Of a DNA stretch of 64,000 nt, positions 1-10,073 are shown one piece after another. Where the stretch lies: NCBI GenBank assembly GCA_002862125.1, contig PHSP01000001.1:1274501-1338500 (forward strand). Direction: 5' to 3'. The first letter of the stretch is position 1; every line of letters begins with the position of its first letter. Both the position numbers and the translations under genes were made by a program. The notes under the pieces were generated by a model, which worked only from the letters and a program-made list of their open reading frames with translations, was not told where the DNA came from and did not search any database. The stretch is from Methylobacter sp. KS41. Its GTDB lineage: Bacteria > Pseudomonadota > Gammaproteobacteria > Methylococcales > Methylomonadaceae.

Positions 1-885
1 TGACAACACCTGCCGTTGATTCATGCGTTCGTCTGTCAGTTTGAAGCCATCCCTGCGGCGGCGATGCTCCTGCTCGCCCATCCACGTCGTGAATTCACCG
101 CGATCAACGGTTTCGTGACTGACTAGATGATCAAAATCGCGTTTTCCGGGGAATTTAAAACTTTGCCAGCCGGCCACCACATCGTTATCTTGCTGGGCGA
201 CAAAACTCCAGCGTTGCACGATGTCCATCAGACCGCCAATAAATCCTGCGGCATCCGGCGCGTTGATGATGTCGCTGAATTCAGCCGCCGCCAGTTCATG
301 CGTGGCTAGTTTTGCGCGTAATGCGGAAACTTGTGCATCCGCATCTTGGCAGCCGCTGTCTTTGCCCTTGGCAATCAGCTTGTAATGGCTGGACAGCCGT
401 CCAATTGCCGCCCCGGCTCTCGCAACCCGGCGCTCGGGATCATTGTCCTGATTGGCTTCCGGAAAACCTGCATCAATCAGTAAATCGAAACGATTCAGTA
501 TGGAGGGAATATTCCAGTCACTGGTGTCCTGGCCTTTATAAACTACCTCCAGCTTTTCCACTACTTCATTTTTATAAGTAAAAATTGTGTCGATTTCATC
601 CTTGGTATTGACCTTTTGCGCTTGATGTTGCTCAGTCACATTAAACAGTTTGGCTACAAATTGGCCGACATAAGGCCCCATATTCACCAGCAAATCTGAA
701 ATTTCTTCCGGTTTCAACCCCTCGCCCTGGTTTTGGCGATAGGCGGCAAATTTATCATAGAGCGCGGCATCGTGATGTTGCACCGAGGAATCAAAGACAT
801 CCAGCAAATCTTTTAGCCGTTCGGCATTGTATAAATCAGCGTAAGTGAAGCCGGGGATTCCAAGGATAAGGTTATTTTGTTCCAT
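1..885 (-). CDS. N-terminal part of a large FAD-dependent (GltD-like) oxidoreductase, cut by the window edge
   Basis: An open frame of 295 codons starts at the ATG at 885 (minus strand) and runs off base 1 without a stop. The product opens MEQNNLILGIPGFTYADLYN and is acidic and helical. Near the edge it carries HRRRRDGFKLTDERMNQRQV. From memory, this resembles the leader of very large (over 1000 aa) FAD/pyridine-nucleotide-disulfide oxidoreductases related to the glutamate synthase small subunit, in which Cys-rich iron-sulfur and FAD domains follow. Those domains lie outside the window, so the function is family-level inference. It reads in the same direction as the dcw operon but is separated from ftsZ by 472 bp and a hairpin, so it is probably a separate unit. 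The coding assignment is firm; the product name is moderate. Confidence 0.6.
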   Translation of the reverse strand, partial: MEQNNLILGIPGFTYADLYNAERLKDLLDVFDSSVQHHDAALYDKFAAYRQNQGEGLKPEEISDLLVNMGPYVGQFVAKLFNVTEQHQAQKVNTKDEIDTIFTYKNEVVEKLEVVYKGQDTSDWNIPSILNRFDLLIDAGFPEANQDNDPERRVARAGAAIGRLSSHYKLIAKGKDSGCQDADAQVSALRAKLATHELAAAEFSDIINAPDAAGFIGGLMDIVQRWSFVAQQDNDVVAGWQSFKFPGKRDFDHLVSHETVDRGEFTTWMGEQEHRRRRDGFKLTDERMNQRQVLS

Positions 886-1357
886 AATGCCTATGTTAGA
901 TTTACTCGAGTCTGTGCAAACGGATCATTAAAGACGCGCCGTTTATACAGATAGGGTTACTGAAATGGGTTATTTAGCGGCATATTTTAAGTAAAAATGA
1001 CTATTTTTACCACAGATAATGCGTGGCGCAATCGTCATGCACTTGATGCCATTGCGGGAAATATGATTTTCGCGTGATTTGTTCAGTCCAGCAGAACGTG
1101 GAAAATGTTGAATTAAGAGTTTGTGCCGGCAATGTGGATTACTGTAGACAGCCAAAGCCATCATAAGTGATTCATTCCATCCACTGCGAAGAAATATGTC
1201 GAGCTATTGCGCTTTAAGGCACAACAACCTGCTTTTGATCTCTAGTAAAAAAGCAAAGCGCCCGGATACAGGCAACCAAGACTTCCAAAACCAAATATTG
1301 AGCGGCAAAGCAACGTGACGGGATGAATTCCCCGTCACGCTCTGAACTCTGTCTAAA
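886..1357. other. Intergenic region between ftsZ and the oxidoreductase gene
   Basis: The 472 bp hold no convincing gene. A 64-codon minus-strand frame at 970-1164 has no recognisable domain and no clear ribosome site. The only clear structure is the perfect inverted repeat at 1314-1339 just past ftsZ. The remainder should hold the promoter of the oxidoreductase gene, but I see no strong -35/-10 pair. Confidence 0.5.
1314..1339 (-). terminator. Hairpin terminator candidate after ftsZ
   Basis: A perfect 9-bp inverted repeat (CGTGACGGG / CCCGTCACG, arms 1314-1322 and 1331-1339) encloses an 8-nt loop. It lies 19 bp past the ftsZ stop. On the minus strand it is followed by TTGCTTTG, which is only moderately T-rich. 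It is a plausible intrinsic terminator for the dcw operon, though not a textbook one. Confidence 0.6.
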
Positions 1358-2518
1358 CTAATCCGCCTGACGTCTTAAAAAAGCCGGGATATCCAGATAA
1401 TCCAAATCCATATCTTTTTTATTTTGAGCGCCAAAACGTGTTTCTCTGGTTTCGTGCTTCCCGCCCTGACGCATGACTGTTGGCCTATCCAACTCCTCAT
1501 AATTGGCATTGGCCGCAGCTGGTTTCTGCAGAACTTTTACCGGCGCTTTAACGGCAACAGGAGGCGCGCCCATACCCGTAGCGACGACGGTAACTTTAAT
1601 TTCATCCTCCAAGCTTGGATCAATGGACATGCCGATTTTGATAAGAGCATCTTCCGAGGCAAACTCGTGAACTATGTTTCCGACCTCATTGAACTCTGCA
1701 ATGCCCATATCAGCTGCGGAAATATTAACCAGAATGCCCCGCGCGCCTTGTAGATTGATGTCCTCAAGCAATGGACAAGCAATAGCTTTTTCAGCTGCTT
1801 CCCGCGCCCGATGTTCGCCGGAGGCTGAGCCCATGCCCATGATTGCGGCGCCCATTCCGGACATAACGGTTCTGACATCAGCAAAATCGACGTTAATCAT
1901 GCCGGGATGAACAATAAGCTCGGTGATGCCCTGAACAGCATCGAGCAGCACGTCATTAGCCGCTTTAAACGCATTCATCAAGGACACATTATTGCCTAGC
2001 ACCGGCAATAATTTCTGATTGGGAATAGTGATCAATGAGTCCACGTATTTTTCCAGCTCTATAATGCCTTGATCCGCAACGGCCTGCTTCTTTTTACCTT
2101 CAAATAAAAAGGGCTTGGTCACTACAGCGACAGTCAGTATACCCATTTCCCGTGCAATTTGCGCAATCACAGGAATTGCTCCCGTACCCGTTCCACCGCC
2201 CATGCCGGCAGTCAGGAAAACCATGTCCGCGCCTTGCAGAACTTCTTTAATGCGATCTTTGTTTTCCTCTGCTGCATGTTTGCCGATTTCGGGATTGGTA
2301 CCCGCGCCCAAGCCCTTGGTTAATTCGACGCCTAACTGAATTATTGTATCAACAGTCAATTTTCTTAATGCCTGCGCATCGGTATTCGCGCAGATAAATT
2401 CAACTCCTTCAATATGGCAGCCAACCATGTGATTAACTGCATTACCGCCACCGCCGCCTACGCCAATAACCTTGATCAAGGCGGTTTCACTATAAGTATC
2501 CACCAATTCATATTTCAT
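1358..2518 (-). CDS. ftsZ: Cell division protein FtsZ
   Basis: This is the tubulin-like GTPase that polymerises into the cytokinetic Z-ring under the inner membrane. The 386-residue product has the usual family length. It carries the tubulin signature GGGTGTG at residues 107-113 and a Gly-rich nucleotide loop near 20-25. It ends with the conserved C-terminal peptide [14 protein letters not shown], which binds FtsA and ZipA. It is the last gene of the dcw operon, 26 bp after ftsA, with a hairpin directly downstream. lpxC, which follows ftsZ in many gammaproteobacteria, is absent here. Confidence 0.98.
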   Translation of the reverse strand: MKYELVDTYSETALIKVIGVGGGGGNAVNHMVGCHIEGVEFICANTDAQALRKLTVDTIIQLGVELTKGLGAGTNPEIGKHAAEENKDRIKEVLQGADMVFLTAGMGGGTGTGAIPVIAQIAREMGILTVAVVTKPFLFEGKKKQAVADQGIIELEKYVDSLITIPNQKLLPVLGNNVSLMNAFKAANDVLLDAVQGITELIVHPGMINVDFADVRTVMSGMGAAIMGMGSASGEHRAREAAEKAIACPLLEDINLQGARGILVNISAADMGIAEFNEVGNIVHEFASEDALIKIGMSIDPSLEDEIKVTVVATGMGAPPVAVKAPVKVLQKPAAANANYEELDRPTVMRQGGKHETRETRFGAQNKKDMDLDYLDIPAFLRRQAD

Positions 2519-2544
2519 GTTCTCTGCCCCTTATTTACACACTA

Positions 2545-3771
2545 TTAAAAATTACCCTGAAACCAGTTTTTCATTTTCGAAAACCACCCTATGCCGTCAG
2601 AATCCGCGCTTCTGCCTAAGCTCTGATGGTCTTTTCCATACATTAACAACCCTACCCCTGTTGAATGAACGGGATTTCTCACCACCTCGGTTAACCCGGT
2701 AACATTTTGCGGCCCGCCCATCCGAACCGGCATGTGAAAAATTTCCTCCGCCAGCTCAATTAATCCCATTACTTTTGAACTGCCGCCCGTCAATACGACC
2801 CCGGCGGCAATTAATTCTTCATTGCCGCTACGTCTAAGTTCCGACTGCACCAGCAGCATTAATTCTTCATAACGCGGCTCGATAATCTCCGCCAGATTTT
2901 GCACTGAAATCTTGCGCGGCGCTCTATCACCAATGCTGGGCACCTCAATAGTGCCGTCAACATTCGCCAATTGCGTTAACGCGCAAGCATATTTTCGTTT
3001 GATCTCTTCCGCGTTTATCGTTGGCGTGCGTAATGCAACTGCAATATCATTAGTCACCTGATCTCCGGCTATGGGGATAACCGCCGTATGCTTGATCGCG
3101 CCTTCGACAAAGATGGCGATGTCCGTTGTACCGCCGCCAATATCAATTAAACAGACGCCTAATTCCTTTTCATCTTCCGTGAGCACTGAGTTGCATGACG
3201 CCAATTGCTCCAGCACTATATCCTCAACCTCCAACCCGCAACGGCGGATACATTTAATAATATTCTGGGACGCGCTTACACTGCCGGTGACCATGTGCAC
3301 TTTAGCTTCCAGACGGATGCCTGACATCCCGATAGGCTCTTTAATGCCGTCCTGAAGGTCAATTACAAATTCCTGCGGCAAGATGTGCAGAATTTTCTGG
3401 TCAGCGGGAATAGCAACAGCGCGCGCAGAATCAATAACCCTGTCTATATCATATTGAGTGACTTCTTTATCCTTGATCGCTACAATGCCGTGAGAATTAA
3501 GGCTTCTTATATGACTGCCGGCAATACCTGCAAAAACTGACTTGATCTGGCATCCAGCCATCAGCTCCGCCTCTTCAATGGCTTTCTGTATTGAATGAAC
3601 GGTCGACTCCAGATTAACTACAACGCCTTTTTTTAAGCCTCGCGACGGCGTAGCGCCTATGCCTATTACTTCGATATTGCCTTCACTGGTGAGCTCCCCA
3701 ACAATAGCCGCAACCTTTGACGTTCCAATGTCCAGTCCAACTATTAAATTACGCTCTGATTTTTTTGCCAT
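2545..3771 (-). CDS. ftsA: Cell division protein FtsA
   Basis: This actin-like ATPase tethers FtsZ filaments to the membrane and recruits later division proteins. The 408 residues show the actin-fold phosphate-1 motif (GLDIGTSKV, residues 12-20) and the phosphate-2 motif IGGGTTD at 211-217. A C-terminal amphipathic helix ends WFSKMKNWFQGNF and matches the FtsA membrane-targeting sequence. The gene lies 42 bp after ftsQ and 26 bp before ftsZ, the standard ftsQ-ftsA-ftsZ order. Confidence 0.98.
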   Translation of the reverse strand: MAKKSERNLIVGLDIGTSKVAAIVGELTSEGNIEVIGIGATPSRGLKKGVVVNLESTVHSIQKAIEEAELMAGCQIKSVFAGIAGSHIRSLNSHGIVAIKDKEVTQYDIDRVIDSARAVAIPADQKILHILPQEFVIDLQDGIKEPIGMSGIRLEAKVHMVTGSVSASQNIIKCIRRCGLEVEDIVLEQLASCNSVLTEDEKELGVCLIDIGGGTTDIAIFVEGAIKHTAVIPIAGDQVTNDIAVALRTPTINAEEIKRKYACALTQLANVDGTIEVPSIGDRAPRKISVQNLAEIIEPRYEELMLLVQSELRRSGNEELIAAGVVLTGGSSKVMGLIELAEEIFHMPVRMGGPQNVTGLTEVVRNPVHSTGVGLLMYGKDHQSLGRSADSDGIGWFSKMKNWFQGNF

Positions 3772-3813
3772 TTTCTCTACTCTGTATCGCCGTTTCGTAT
3801 GCTGGTTTGTTCT

Positions 3814-4575
3814 TTATCGGGGGTTTGCAATGGCATGCCAATCAATCTCAGGGGTCCCCGGTTTCCAAGAAACTGCATATCCATTGGGGTATCTCAAATC
3901 AACTATTGCCATTTTCTCAACCTGTTCTTGTTTTAACACTGTTATCGTTTTTAAAAACCGCTGTAATTTTTTTAATTGTTCATTGCGCCCCAATAGTATT
4001 TCCAGGCCTGCCGCCAACTTTATTTTCCATGCCCACCGGTCATTAACGCTAAACTCCGCCAAGTCCATGGACTGGTCGGCCAAGGCCGTTTTAACGCCCT
4101 TCATTATTTCCAGCACTCTTACTTGCTGTAGTTCCGGCCCTGTCACTACTGTCAGATTCTGAAATTGCTCCATATTCTTGGGTGTGAATATCACGCCTTG
4201 CTCAGTAATCAGGCTGTTTTTACCCCAACGCGCGTACGGCTTTCGCTCGCGTACTTTTATGTCAATTGCATCAGGCCATATTCTTTTTACCGTCACCGTA
4301 TCTACCCACGGCAACTCCGCAACAGCTGAGTGGATCGCCTGCATATCCGCATCAAAAAATCCGGTCATCACCAATGGCTCTAAAGCCGTCTTTATCTCAT
4401 TCTTACTGAGGTATTGAAAAACGCCTTCAGTTCTAACGTATTTAATGGGTAAAGACGCGTTTTTAATTGCTAACGGTCTGATTTTCCACTTTGTTACTGC
4501 TTCATACCCGGCTATTCCAGACAAACCGGTTAACAGCAATCCGAGGACCAGGATCTTTGCTCCTACATTGCTCAT
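3814..4575 (-). CDS. ftsQ: Cell division protein FtsQ
   Basis: This is a bitopic inner-membrane protein that links the early and late divisome by binding FtsB/FtsL in the periplasm. The 253 residues have a short cytoplasmic tail, one transmembrane segment at about 8-26, and a POTRA domain at roughly 45-115 followed by the FtsQ beta domain. Its ATG shares one base with the stop of the murB-ddl frame (TAATG), so translation is probably coupled. Family length and operon position support the call. Confidence 0.95.
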   Translation of the reverse strand: MSNVGAKILVLGLLLTGLSGIAGYEAVTKWKIRPLAIKNASLPIKYVRTEGVFQYLSKNEIKTALEPLVMTGFFDADMQAIHSAVAELPWVDTVTVKRIWPDAIDIKVRERKPYARWGKNSLITEQGVIFTPKNMEQFQNLTVVTGPELQQVRVLEIMKGVKTALADQSMDLAEFSVNDRWAWKIKLAAGLEILLGRNEQLKKLQRFLKTITVLKQEQVEKMAIVDLRYPNGYAVSWKPGTPEIDWHAIANPR

Positions 4576-6377
4576 TACCCTAGACTGGTTTCCAGCACCC
4601 GCCAGACCAATTCTTCAAAATCGATACCCGCCTGCTTGGCCGCCATCGGCACCAGACTATGATCGGTCATGCCTGGCACGGTGTTAATTTCAATCAGCTG
4701 ATACTGCCCTGCATCGTCAATAAAGACATCGACTCTTGCCCATCCCTTCACGCCAACCACGGTACCGGCGGTGACTGCCAGATTTCTGAGAAACTGCTCC
4801 TGTTCCTGATGCAGGCCGCTGGGACAATGATATTGAGTCGTCGTCGCGTTATATTTTGCTTCGTAATCATAAAAAGCATTGGGGGTTTCCAGACGGATAA
4901 CGGGCAATGCCTCGCCATTCAATACCGCAACTGTGTATTCCCTGCCCGTAACCCAACTCTCGGCATAAACATCACAGCGGTATTCCAATGCCACTTGCAA
5001 TGCCTTCAGCAGTTCATCCCGCGTGCGCGCCTTGCTCATGCCTATGCTTGAGCCCTCCTGCGCAGGCTTGACAATTACCGGAAACCCGAGTTTTTCAATA
5101 CATTCATCAAGATCATTTTCACCTTGCAATAAGCACCATTTGGGCGTCGCCAAGCCGTATCCCTGCCAACACAATTTGGTTCTGAGCTTATCCATTGTTA
5201 ACGCAGAAGCCATAACCCCGCTGCCGGTATAAGGAATGCCCAAAACCTGAAGAACGCCCTGAAGCACGCCATCCTCGCCGCCGCGACCATGAATAATATT
5301 AAATACCCGGTCAACTTTTAGTCCGGCCAACGCATCGATAGGGCTAGCCGTTACATCAATGGCGACAGCATCCACGCATTTACGTTTTAACGCCTCATAA
5401 ACAGCCACGCCGCTTCTTAGCGAAACCGCTCTTTCCGCAGCCGATCCGCCCATCAATACAGCAACACGCCCGAATTTTTCCGGGTGAGTCATGTCAATTC
5501 GCGTCTTTTCCACTTCACCTACCATACAAACCTCGGTCTGCAATTCCACCCCTTGATGCTCCTTTACTTGTTTTTGAACATAGTGAATTAATTCTTCGAT
5601 TTCTGCCGCGGTAGCATTGCCAGAATTCACAATAAAATTAGCGTGTTTTGTCGATACGCAAGCCCCGCCAATCGAAAACCCTTTCAATCCTGTCCGCTCT
5701 ATTAATCTCGCCGCAAAATCGCCTTCCGGATTTTTGAATACCGATCCGCAACTAGGCTGATTAGTCGGCTGCGTTTTTGCCCTATTTTCCAGTAAACCTT
5801 TTATTTTTTGCTGACTTGCCTCGGCATTGCCTTGCTGCAATCGTAAGCGGCAACTCAAAAACCACTCATTTTCAAAACCTTTTACAGAACGATAACTCAC
5901 TTTAAAATCAGTTGGATGGCGAAGCGCAATTTTGCCCGCGCTATTAATCATTTCCACCTGTTTAACAATGCTCCAGGTTTCTCCGCCAAATGCTCCGGCG
6001 TTCATTTTTAAAGCGCCGCCCATCGTTCCTGGTATGCCAGCCAAAAACTCGGCGCCAATCAAACCTTGTTCTGCGCAAAAACGGGCTACATGAGCGCAAG
6101 GAACGCCAGCTTCAACATAAACCGAGCCTTCCCCGGCAAGTCTCATTTCCTTCAGGCGGCCCCTGGTATTAATAACAGTGCCGCGAATGCCGCCATCCCT
6201 GACTAATAAATTGCTGCCTAAACCCAGCCAAAACACTGGCTCGGAATCCGGCAGAGCTGTTATAAACTCACACAAATCCTGCTTGTCGGACGGAATATAA
6301 AGCCGGTCAGCAGGGCCGCCAACCCGCCAACTGGTATATTTAGCCAGTTTTTCATTGCTTAACAGCCGGCCTTTCAT
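4575..6377 (-). CDS. murB-ddlB: MurB-Ddl fusion: UDP-N-acetylenolpyruvoylglucosamine reductase joined to D-alanine-D-alanine ligase
   Basis: One uninterrupted 600-codon frame joins two cytoplasmic enzymes of peptidoglycan precursor synthesis. Residues 1-290 are a short-type MurB: FAD-binding region with LGLGSN at 52-57, NAGAFGGE at 126-133, the catalytic Ser of GSVFKNP at 212, and the terminal catalytic Glu at 282 (TEVC). Residues 296-600 are a complete 305-aa ATP-grasp D-Ala-D-Ala ligase beginning [16 protein letters not shown] and ending with the [12 protein letters not shown] metal/substrate region. The linker is only about five residues. A one-base insertion in the T4 run at 5506-5509 would instead end MurB at a TGA (5496-5494) just before the ddl ATG at 5492, so a recent deletion or a sequence error could explain the fusion. 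It overlaps murC by 4 bp (ATGA) and ftsQ by 1 bp. Confidence 0.9.
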   Translation of the reverse strand: MKGRLLSNEKLAKYTSWRVGGPADRLYIPSDKQDLCEFITALPDSEPVFWLGLGSNLLVRDGGIRGTVINTRGRLKEMRLAGEGSVYVEAGVPCAHVARFCAEQGLIGAEFLAGIPGTMGGALKMNAGAFGGETWSIVKQVEMINSAGKIALRHPTDFKVSYRSVKGFENEWFLSCRLRLQQGNAEASQQKIKGLLENRAKTQPTNQPSCGSVFKNPEGDFAARLIERTGLKGFSIGGACVSTKHANFIVNSGNATAAEIEELIHYVQKQVKEHQGVELQTEVCMVGEVEKTRIDMTHPEKFGRVAVLMGGSAAERAVSLRSGVAVYEALKRKCVDAVAIDVTASPIDALAGLKVDRVFNIIHGRGGEDGVLQGVLQVLGIPYTGSGVMASALTMDKLRTKLCWQGYGLATPKWCLLQGENDLDECIEKLGFPVIVKPAQEGSSIGMSKARTRDELLKALQVALEYRCDVYAESWVTGREYTVAVLNGEALPVIRLETPNAFYDYEAKYNATTTQYHCPSGLHQEQEQFLRNLAVTAGTVVGVKGWARVDVFIDDAGQYQLIEINTVPGMTDHSLVPMAAKQAGIDFEELVWRVLETSLG

Positions 6378-7840
6378 GCGTACCGGTTCGACGCCGGCAA
6401 GGCGCGGGACTCCAGCGCTTCGGTCAACGATTCCGGTAACTGGACAGCAATCTGCCCGACATTACCCGCCCCCATGGTCAGGATTACATCATCCGGCCTT
6501 GCTATGCCCGCCAATATTTTCGGCAACTCTTCCCAAACATCGACAAATACCGGGTCGATTTGACCACGCATGCGAATCGCCCTGCTTAACGCCCTGCCGT
6601 CCGCGCCCGGAATTAAAGTTTCTCCCGCCGGGTAAACATCCATCAGAATCAGCACATCGACTGTCGACAGTATCTGTACGAAGTCTTCAAATAAATCCCG
6701 CGTTCGCGTATATCTATGCGGCTGAAAGATAATGACTGCACGTCTATCCGGCCAGGCTTGACGCAGCGCCTCCAGGGTTGCGGCGATTTCCCGTGGATGA
6801 TGCCCGTAATCATCAACCAGGGTAAGCTTGCCGCCATCAATCGCCAAGTCCCCCTGAATCTGAAAACGCCTACCTACGCCCTTGAACGCGCTCAGGCTCT
6901 TGAGAATGGCGCCGTCACTAACAGCCAGCCGGGTTGCAACAGCAATAGCTGCAAGAGCATTAAGCATGTTATGCCATCCCGGCATGTTCAGCGTCACCTG
7001 CAACGGAGGATGGTCACCCCGGCGAATTACGTTAAATGCCGTGAGCATGCCATCCTGTTTAATATCCACCGCGCGAATATCAGCATCTTCATGAATGCCG
7101 TAGGTTATTATTGGCTTGGATATTTGCGGTAAAATTTCTCTAACGCCTTCGTCATCCAGACACATCACCGCCAAACCATAAAATGGCAAGTGATGTAAAA
7201 ACTCTATAAAGGTGTCTTTTAATCGCTGATAACTGTTCTGGTACGTCTCCATGTGATCCTGATCTATATTTGTGACCACGGCCATCATGGGCTGAAGATA
7301 TAAAAATGACGCATCGCTTTCATCTGCTTCAGCAACTAAAAAATTCCCCAAGCCCAATTTGGCGTTACTTCCAGCACTATTCAAGCGGCCCCCAATAACA
7401 AACGTAGGATCAAACCCGCCTTCCGCAAGCATGCTGGCTATCAAACTGGTAGTGGTGGTTTTGCCATGCGTCCCAGCGATGGCAATACCAAACCGGAAGC
7501 GCATCAATTCAGCCAGCATTTCAGCTCGCGGAATAACCGGAATCCTGCTAAGATACGCCTGATCGATTTCTTCATTGCCGCGATTTATAGCGGTTGATGC
7601 AACCACCACATCGGCCTTGTTAACATTTTCCCGTTTATGTCCGATAGTAATCGTGAGACCCAAGTCAGCGAGTCTTTGCGTTGCCGCGCTTTCTTTTATA
7701 TCGGAACCTGATACTTTGTAACCCAGGTTGTGTAAAACTTCGGCTATCCCGCTCATGCCGGTGCCGCCCACGCCCACAAAATGTATGCGCTCAATATTGC
7801 CAAATGTTGTCCCTACACGGGAGCCGCTTGGAATTCTCAT
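6374..7840 (-). CDS. murC: UDP-N-acetylmuramate-L-alanine ligase MurC
   Basis: MurC adds L-alanine to UDP-MurNAc, the first ligase step of the stem peptide. I place the start at the ATG at 7840, which overlaps the murG stop as ATGA and has AGAGG just upstream. An in-frame start at 7861 would add seven residues. From 7840 the product has 488 residues, with the N-terminal UDP-binding loop (GVGGTGMSG, 23-31), the ATP P-loop GTHGKTTT at 123-130, and the central and C-terminal Mur ligase domains. It overlaps the murB-ddl frame by 4 bp. Confidence 0.96.
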   Translation of the reverse strand: MRIPSGSRVGTTFGNIERIHFVGVGGTGMSGIAEVLHNLGYKVSGSDIKESAATQRLADLGLTITIGHKRENVNKADVVVASTAINRGNEEIDQAYLSRIPVIPRAEMLAELMRFRFGIAIAGTHGKTTTTSLIASMLAEGGFDPTFVIGGRLNSAGSNAKLGLGNFLVAEADESDASFLYLQPMMAVVTNIDQDHMETYQNSYQRLKDTFIEFLHHLPFYGLAVMCLDDEGVREILPQISKPIITYGIHEDADIRAVDIKQDGMLTAFNVIRRGDHPPLQVTLNMPGWHNMLNALAAIAVATRLAVSDGAILKSLSAFKGVGRRFQIQGDLAIDGGKLTLVDDYGHHPREIAATLEALRQAWPDRRAVIIFQPHRYTRTRDLFEDFVQILSTVDVLILMDVYPAGETLIPGADGRALSRAIRMRGQIDPVFVDVWEELPKILAGIARPDDVILTMGAGNVGQIAVQLPESLTEALESRALPASNRYA

Positions 7841-8913
7841 AATCCGGCCTCTGCAATACAATAGTCTGCAACCGTTGCTGTTGCGTCCAAACGCGCGCAG
7901 TGTTGCGCCGCAATGCTCATGACAGCCAATTTTTCAAGCGCCATTGTTATCCGTTCCGCTAAAGTTACCGGATTCAACTCATTTTGCATCAGCAGCAATC
8001 CTGCGCCCGCATCGGTTAAATACCGGGCATTGGCCGTTTGATGGTCATCAATAGCGCCCCGTAACGGGATAAAAATGGCCGGCACACCCATTGCCGCAAC
8101 TTCACTCACTGTCATAGCCCCCGCTCTGCAAATCACCAGATCAGCCCATTGATAAGCCTCCGCCATATCATCAATAAATGCGCTGGTTTCGGCCTTAATG
8201 CCTAGAGCCTGATATCTGCCTTCAACCTGGGACAGCATGGCCGCGCCAGTTTGATGCCTGATTTGCACGCTTTGCGCCGCCAAGCCTGAGTTTTGAAACC
8301 GTGCAATGGCCTCAGGCGCTGTTTCATTCAGTATTTGAGCCCCCTGACTGCCGCCAAAAATCAATATTCTGACCTCTTTTTCCGGCTGTTGACGGCCATT
8401 TTTTAACGCCGCAAGAAACTTTTTTCTTAATGGATTACCCGTGCATTTTGCTTTAATTTTTTCACTAAAACTGCCTGGGAATGCCTCCAACACTTGATTG
8501 GCCATGCGTGCAAGCAGCCGATTCGTGGTGCCGGGAATACGGTTTTGTTCGTGAATTATCAAGGGTAACCCTAATAGTTTTGCCATCAACCCGCCTGGGC
8601 CGGCAACAAATCCACCCATGCCCAGCACCACGTCCGGTTTACGCTTAATCAATATTTTCATGGCTTGCACACAGGCTTTGAACAACATAAATACGGCCAT
8701 TATTTTCGCCGTTAATCCTTTACCCCGAACGCCAGCAACGGACAACCAGTCAATCTCAATACCTTTCTCCGGAACCACCCTGCTTTCCAGTCCCTTCTGC
8801 GTACCTAACCAGCTGACACGCCAGCCTTTTTCCATTAGCAATTCCGCAACCGCCAAAGCCGGAAACACATGTCCGCCGGTTCCTCCAGCCATGATAACTA
8901 TGCGCTTGTCCAT
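7837..8913 (-). CDS. murG: UDP-GlcNAc:undecaprenyl-PP-MurNAc-pentapeptide GlcNAc transferase MurG
   Basis: MurG is the peripheral inner-membrane GT-B glycosyltransferase that converts lipid I to lipid II. The start is taken at the ATG at 8913 ([11 protein letters not shown]), which has AAAGG seven bases upstream. It gives 358 residues, the normal length; an upstream start at 8994 lies deep in ftsW and is unlikely. The glycine-rich loop [10 protein letters not shown] (residues 11-20) is the MurG signature, and HEQN lies in the acceptor half. The gene starts inside the last 16 bp of ftsW and ends overlapping murC. Confidence 0.97.
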   Translation of the reverse strand: MDKRIVIMAGGTGGHVFPALAVAELLMEKGWRVSWLGTQKGLESRVVPEKGIEIDWLSVAGVRGKGLTAKIMAVFMLFKACVQAMKILIKRKPDVVLGMGGFVAGPGGLMAKLLGLPLIIHEQNRIPGTTNRLLARMANQVLEAFPGSFSEKIKAKCTGNPLRKKFLAALKNGRQQPEKEVRILIFGGSQGAQILNETAPEAIARFQNSGLAAQSVQIRHQTGAAMLSQVEGRYQALGIKAETSAFIDDMAEAYQWADLVICRAGAMTVSEVAAMGVPAIFIPLRGAIDDHQTANARYLTDAGAGLLLMQNELNPVTLAERITMALEKLAVMSIAAQHCARLDATATVADYCIAEAGL

Positions 8914-10073
8914 TTTGACCTTTCTTTTGGAGCATTGGCGCTGATCTCGGCTACTTCGCTTTGCACTCGCAATAACAACGCGACTGCGCAACACATGATC
9001 ATCATGCTGCCGCCGCCATAACTCATTAATGGCAAGGTCAATCCTTTTGTTGGTAAAATTCCCATATTAACGCCCATATTGACGAATGCTTGAAAACCAA
9101 ACCAGATTCCCAGACCATAAGCAATAAAGGCCGAAAACCGTTGCCCCGCTTTCTCTGCCGCCACCCCTATCTCAAAAGTTCGCCATATTAATAATGAAAA
9201 CAAGCCTACGACAGTAAGCACGCCAAGCAATCCCAGCTCTTCTCCAATAACTGAAAATAAGAAGTCGGTATGCGCTTCGGGCAAGTAAAACAGTTTTTCT
9301 ATCCCACTGCCCAGACCCACGCCCGACCATTCCCCGCGTCCGAATGAAATAAGCGCATGGACTAATTGATAACCGGTATCTTTAGGATCGGCCCATGGAT
9401 TCACAAAACTGGTCACGCGTTTCATGCGATAAGGTTCAAAATACACCAGCAACACTGCCAGCAACGCCACCAAGGACAACAACATTATGAATTGCGACAG
9501 CCGCGCTCCTGCTAAAAACATGATTCCCATGGCAATAATCAACATTACCACTGCAGAGCCGAAATCAGGCTCCATTAGCAACAATAGACTTGCCACTGAA
9601 AACAAAATTAACGGTTTAATCAAACCGAACGCTGAATCCCGTATTGATTGTTGGTGCCGGGTCACATAACCCGCCATATAGATAACCGAAAAGTACTTGA
9701 CCAATTCTGATACCTGTATCCTCATACCGAACAAGGACAGCCAGCGGACACTGCCGTTTACCTTTACCCCAAGACCCGGCACCAGTACGATCACCAGTAA
9801 TAATAATCCCCCAATAAACAGCCACTGCCCCGATTTTTCCCATATACGGATGGGTGTCAGTGCGACGCACGTCCCTAAAATCAGTCCAAGACCAAGATGT
9901 ATTGACTGCCTGACCGGATAGTAAAAGCTGTTGCCGGTCATCTTTACGCCCAAATGTAATGAAGACGAGGCCACCATGACATATCCAATAAGCAAAATAC
10001 TCGTGCACACAACAATCAGCAGGGGGTCAAAATGAAACCGCCCTATCCTTGATGGCTTTACCCGTTTGCTCAT
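8898..10073 (-). CDS. ftsW: Septal peptidoglycan glycosyltransferase FtsW (SEDS family)
   Basis: This polytopic inner-membrane protein polymerises lipid II at the septum with its partner transpeptidase FtsI. The 391 residues contain about ten hydrophobic segments. Conserved SEDS features are present, including the [21 protein letters not shown] region and a late [11 protein letters not shown] motif. It overlaps murD by 4 bp (ATGA) and extends 16 bp into murG. FtsI is encoded in the same operon. Confidence 0.97.
   Translation of the reverse strand: [391 protein letters not shown]

Noticed and set aside
127-581. Two plus-strand ORFs of 60 and 89 codons
   Set aside because: They lie antisense to the 295-codon minus-strand frame that runs off the window edge and has protein-like composition.
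970-1164. 64-codon minus-strand ORF between ftsZ and the oxidoreductase gene
   Set aside because: No domain, no clear ribosome site and no composition resembling the neighbours.
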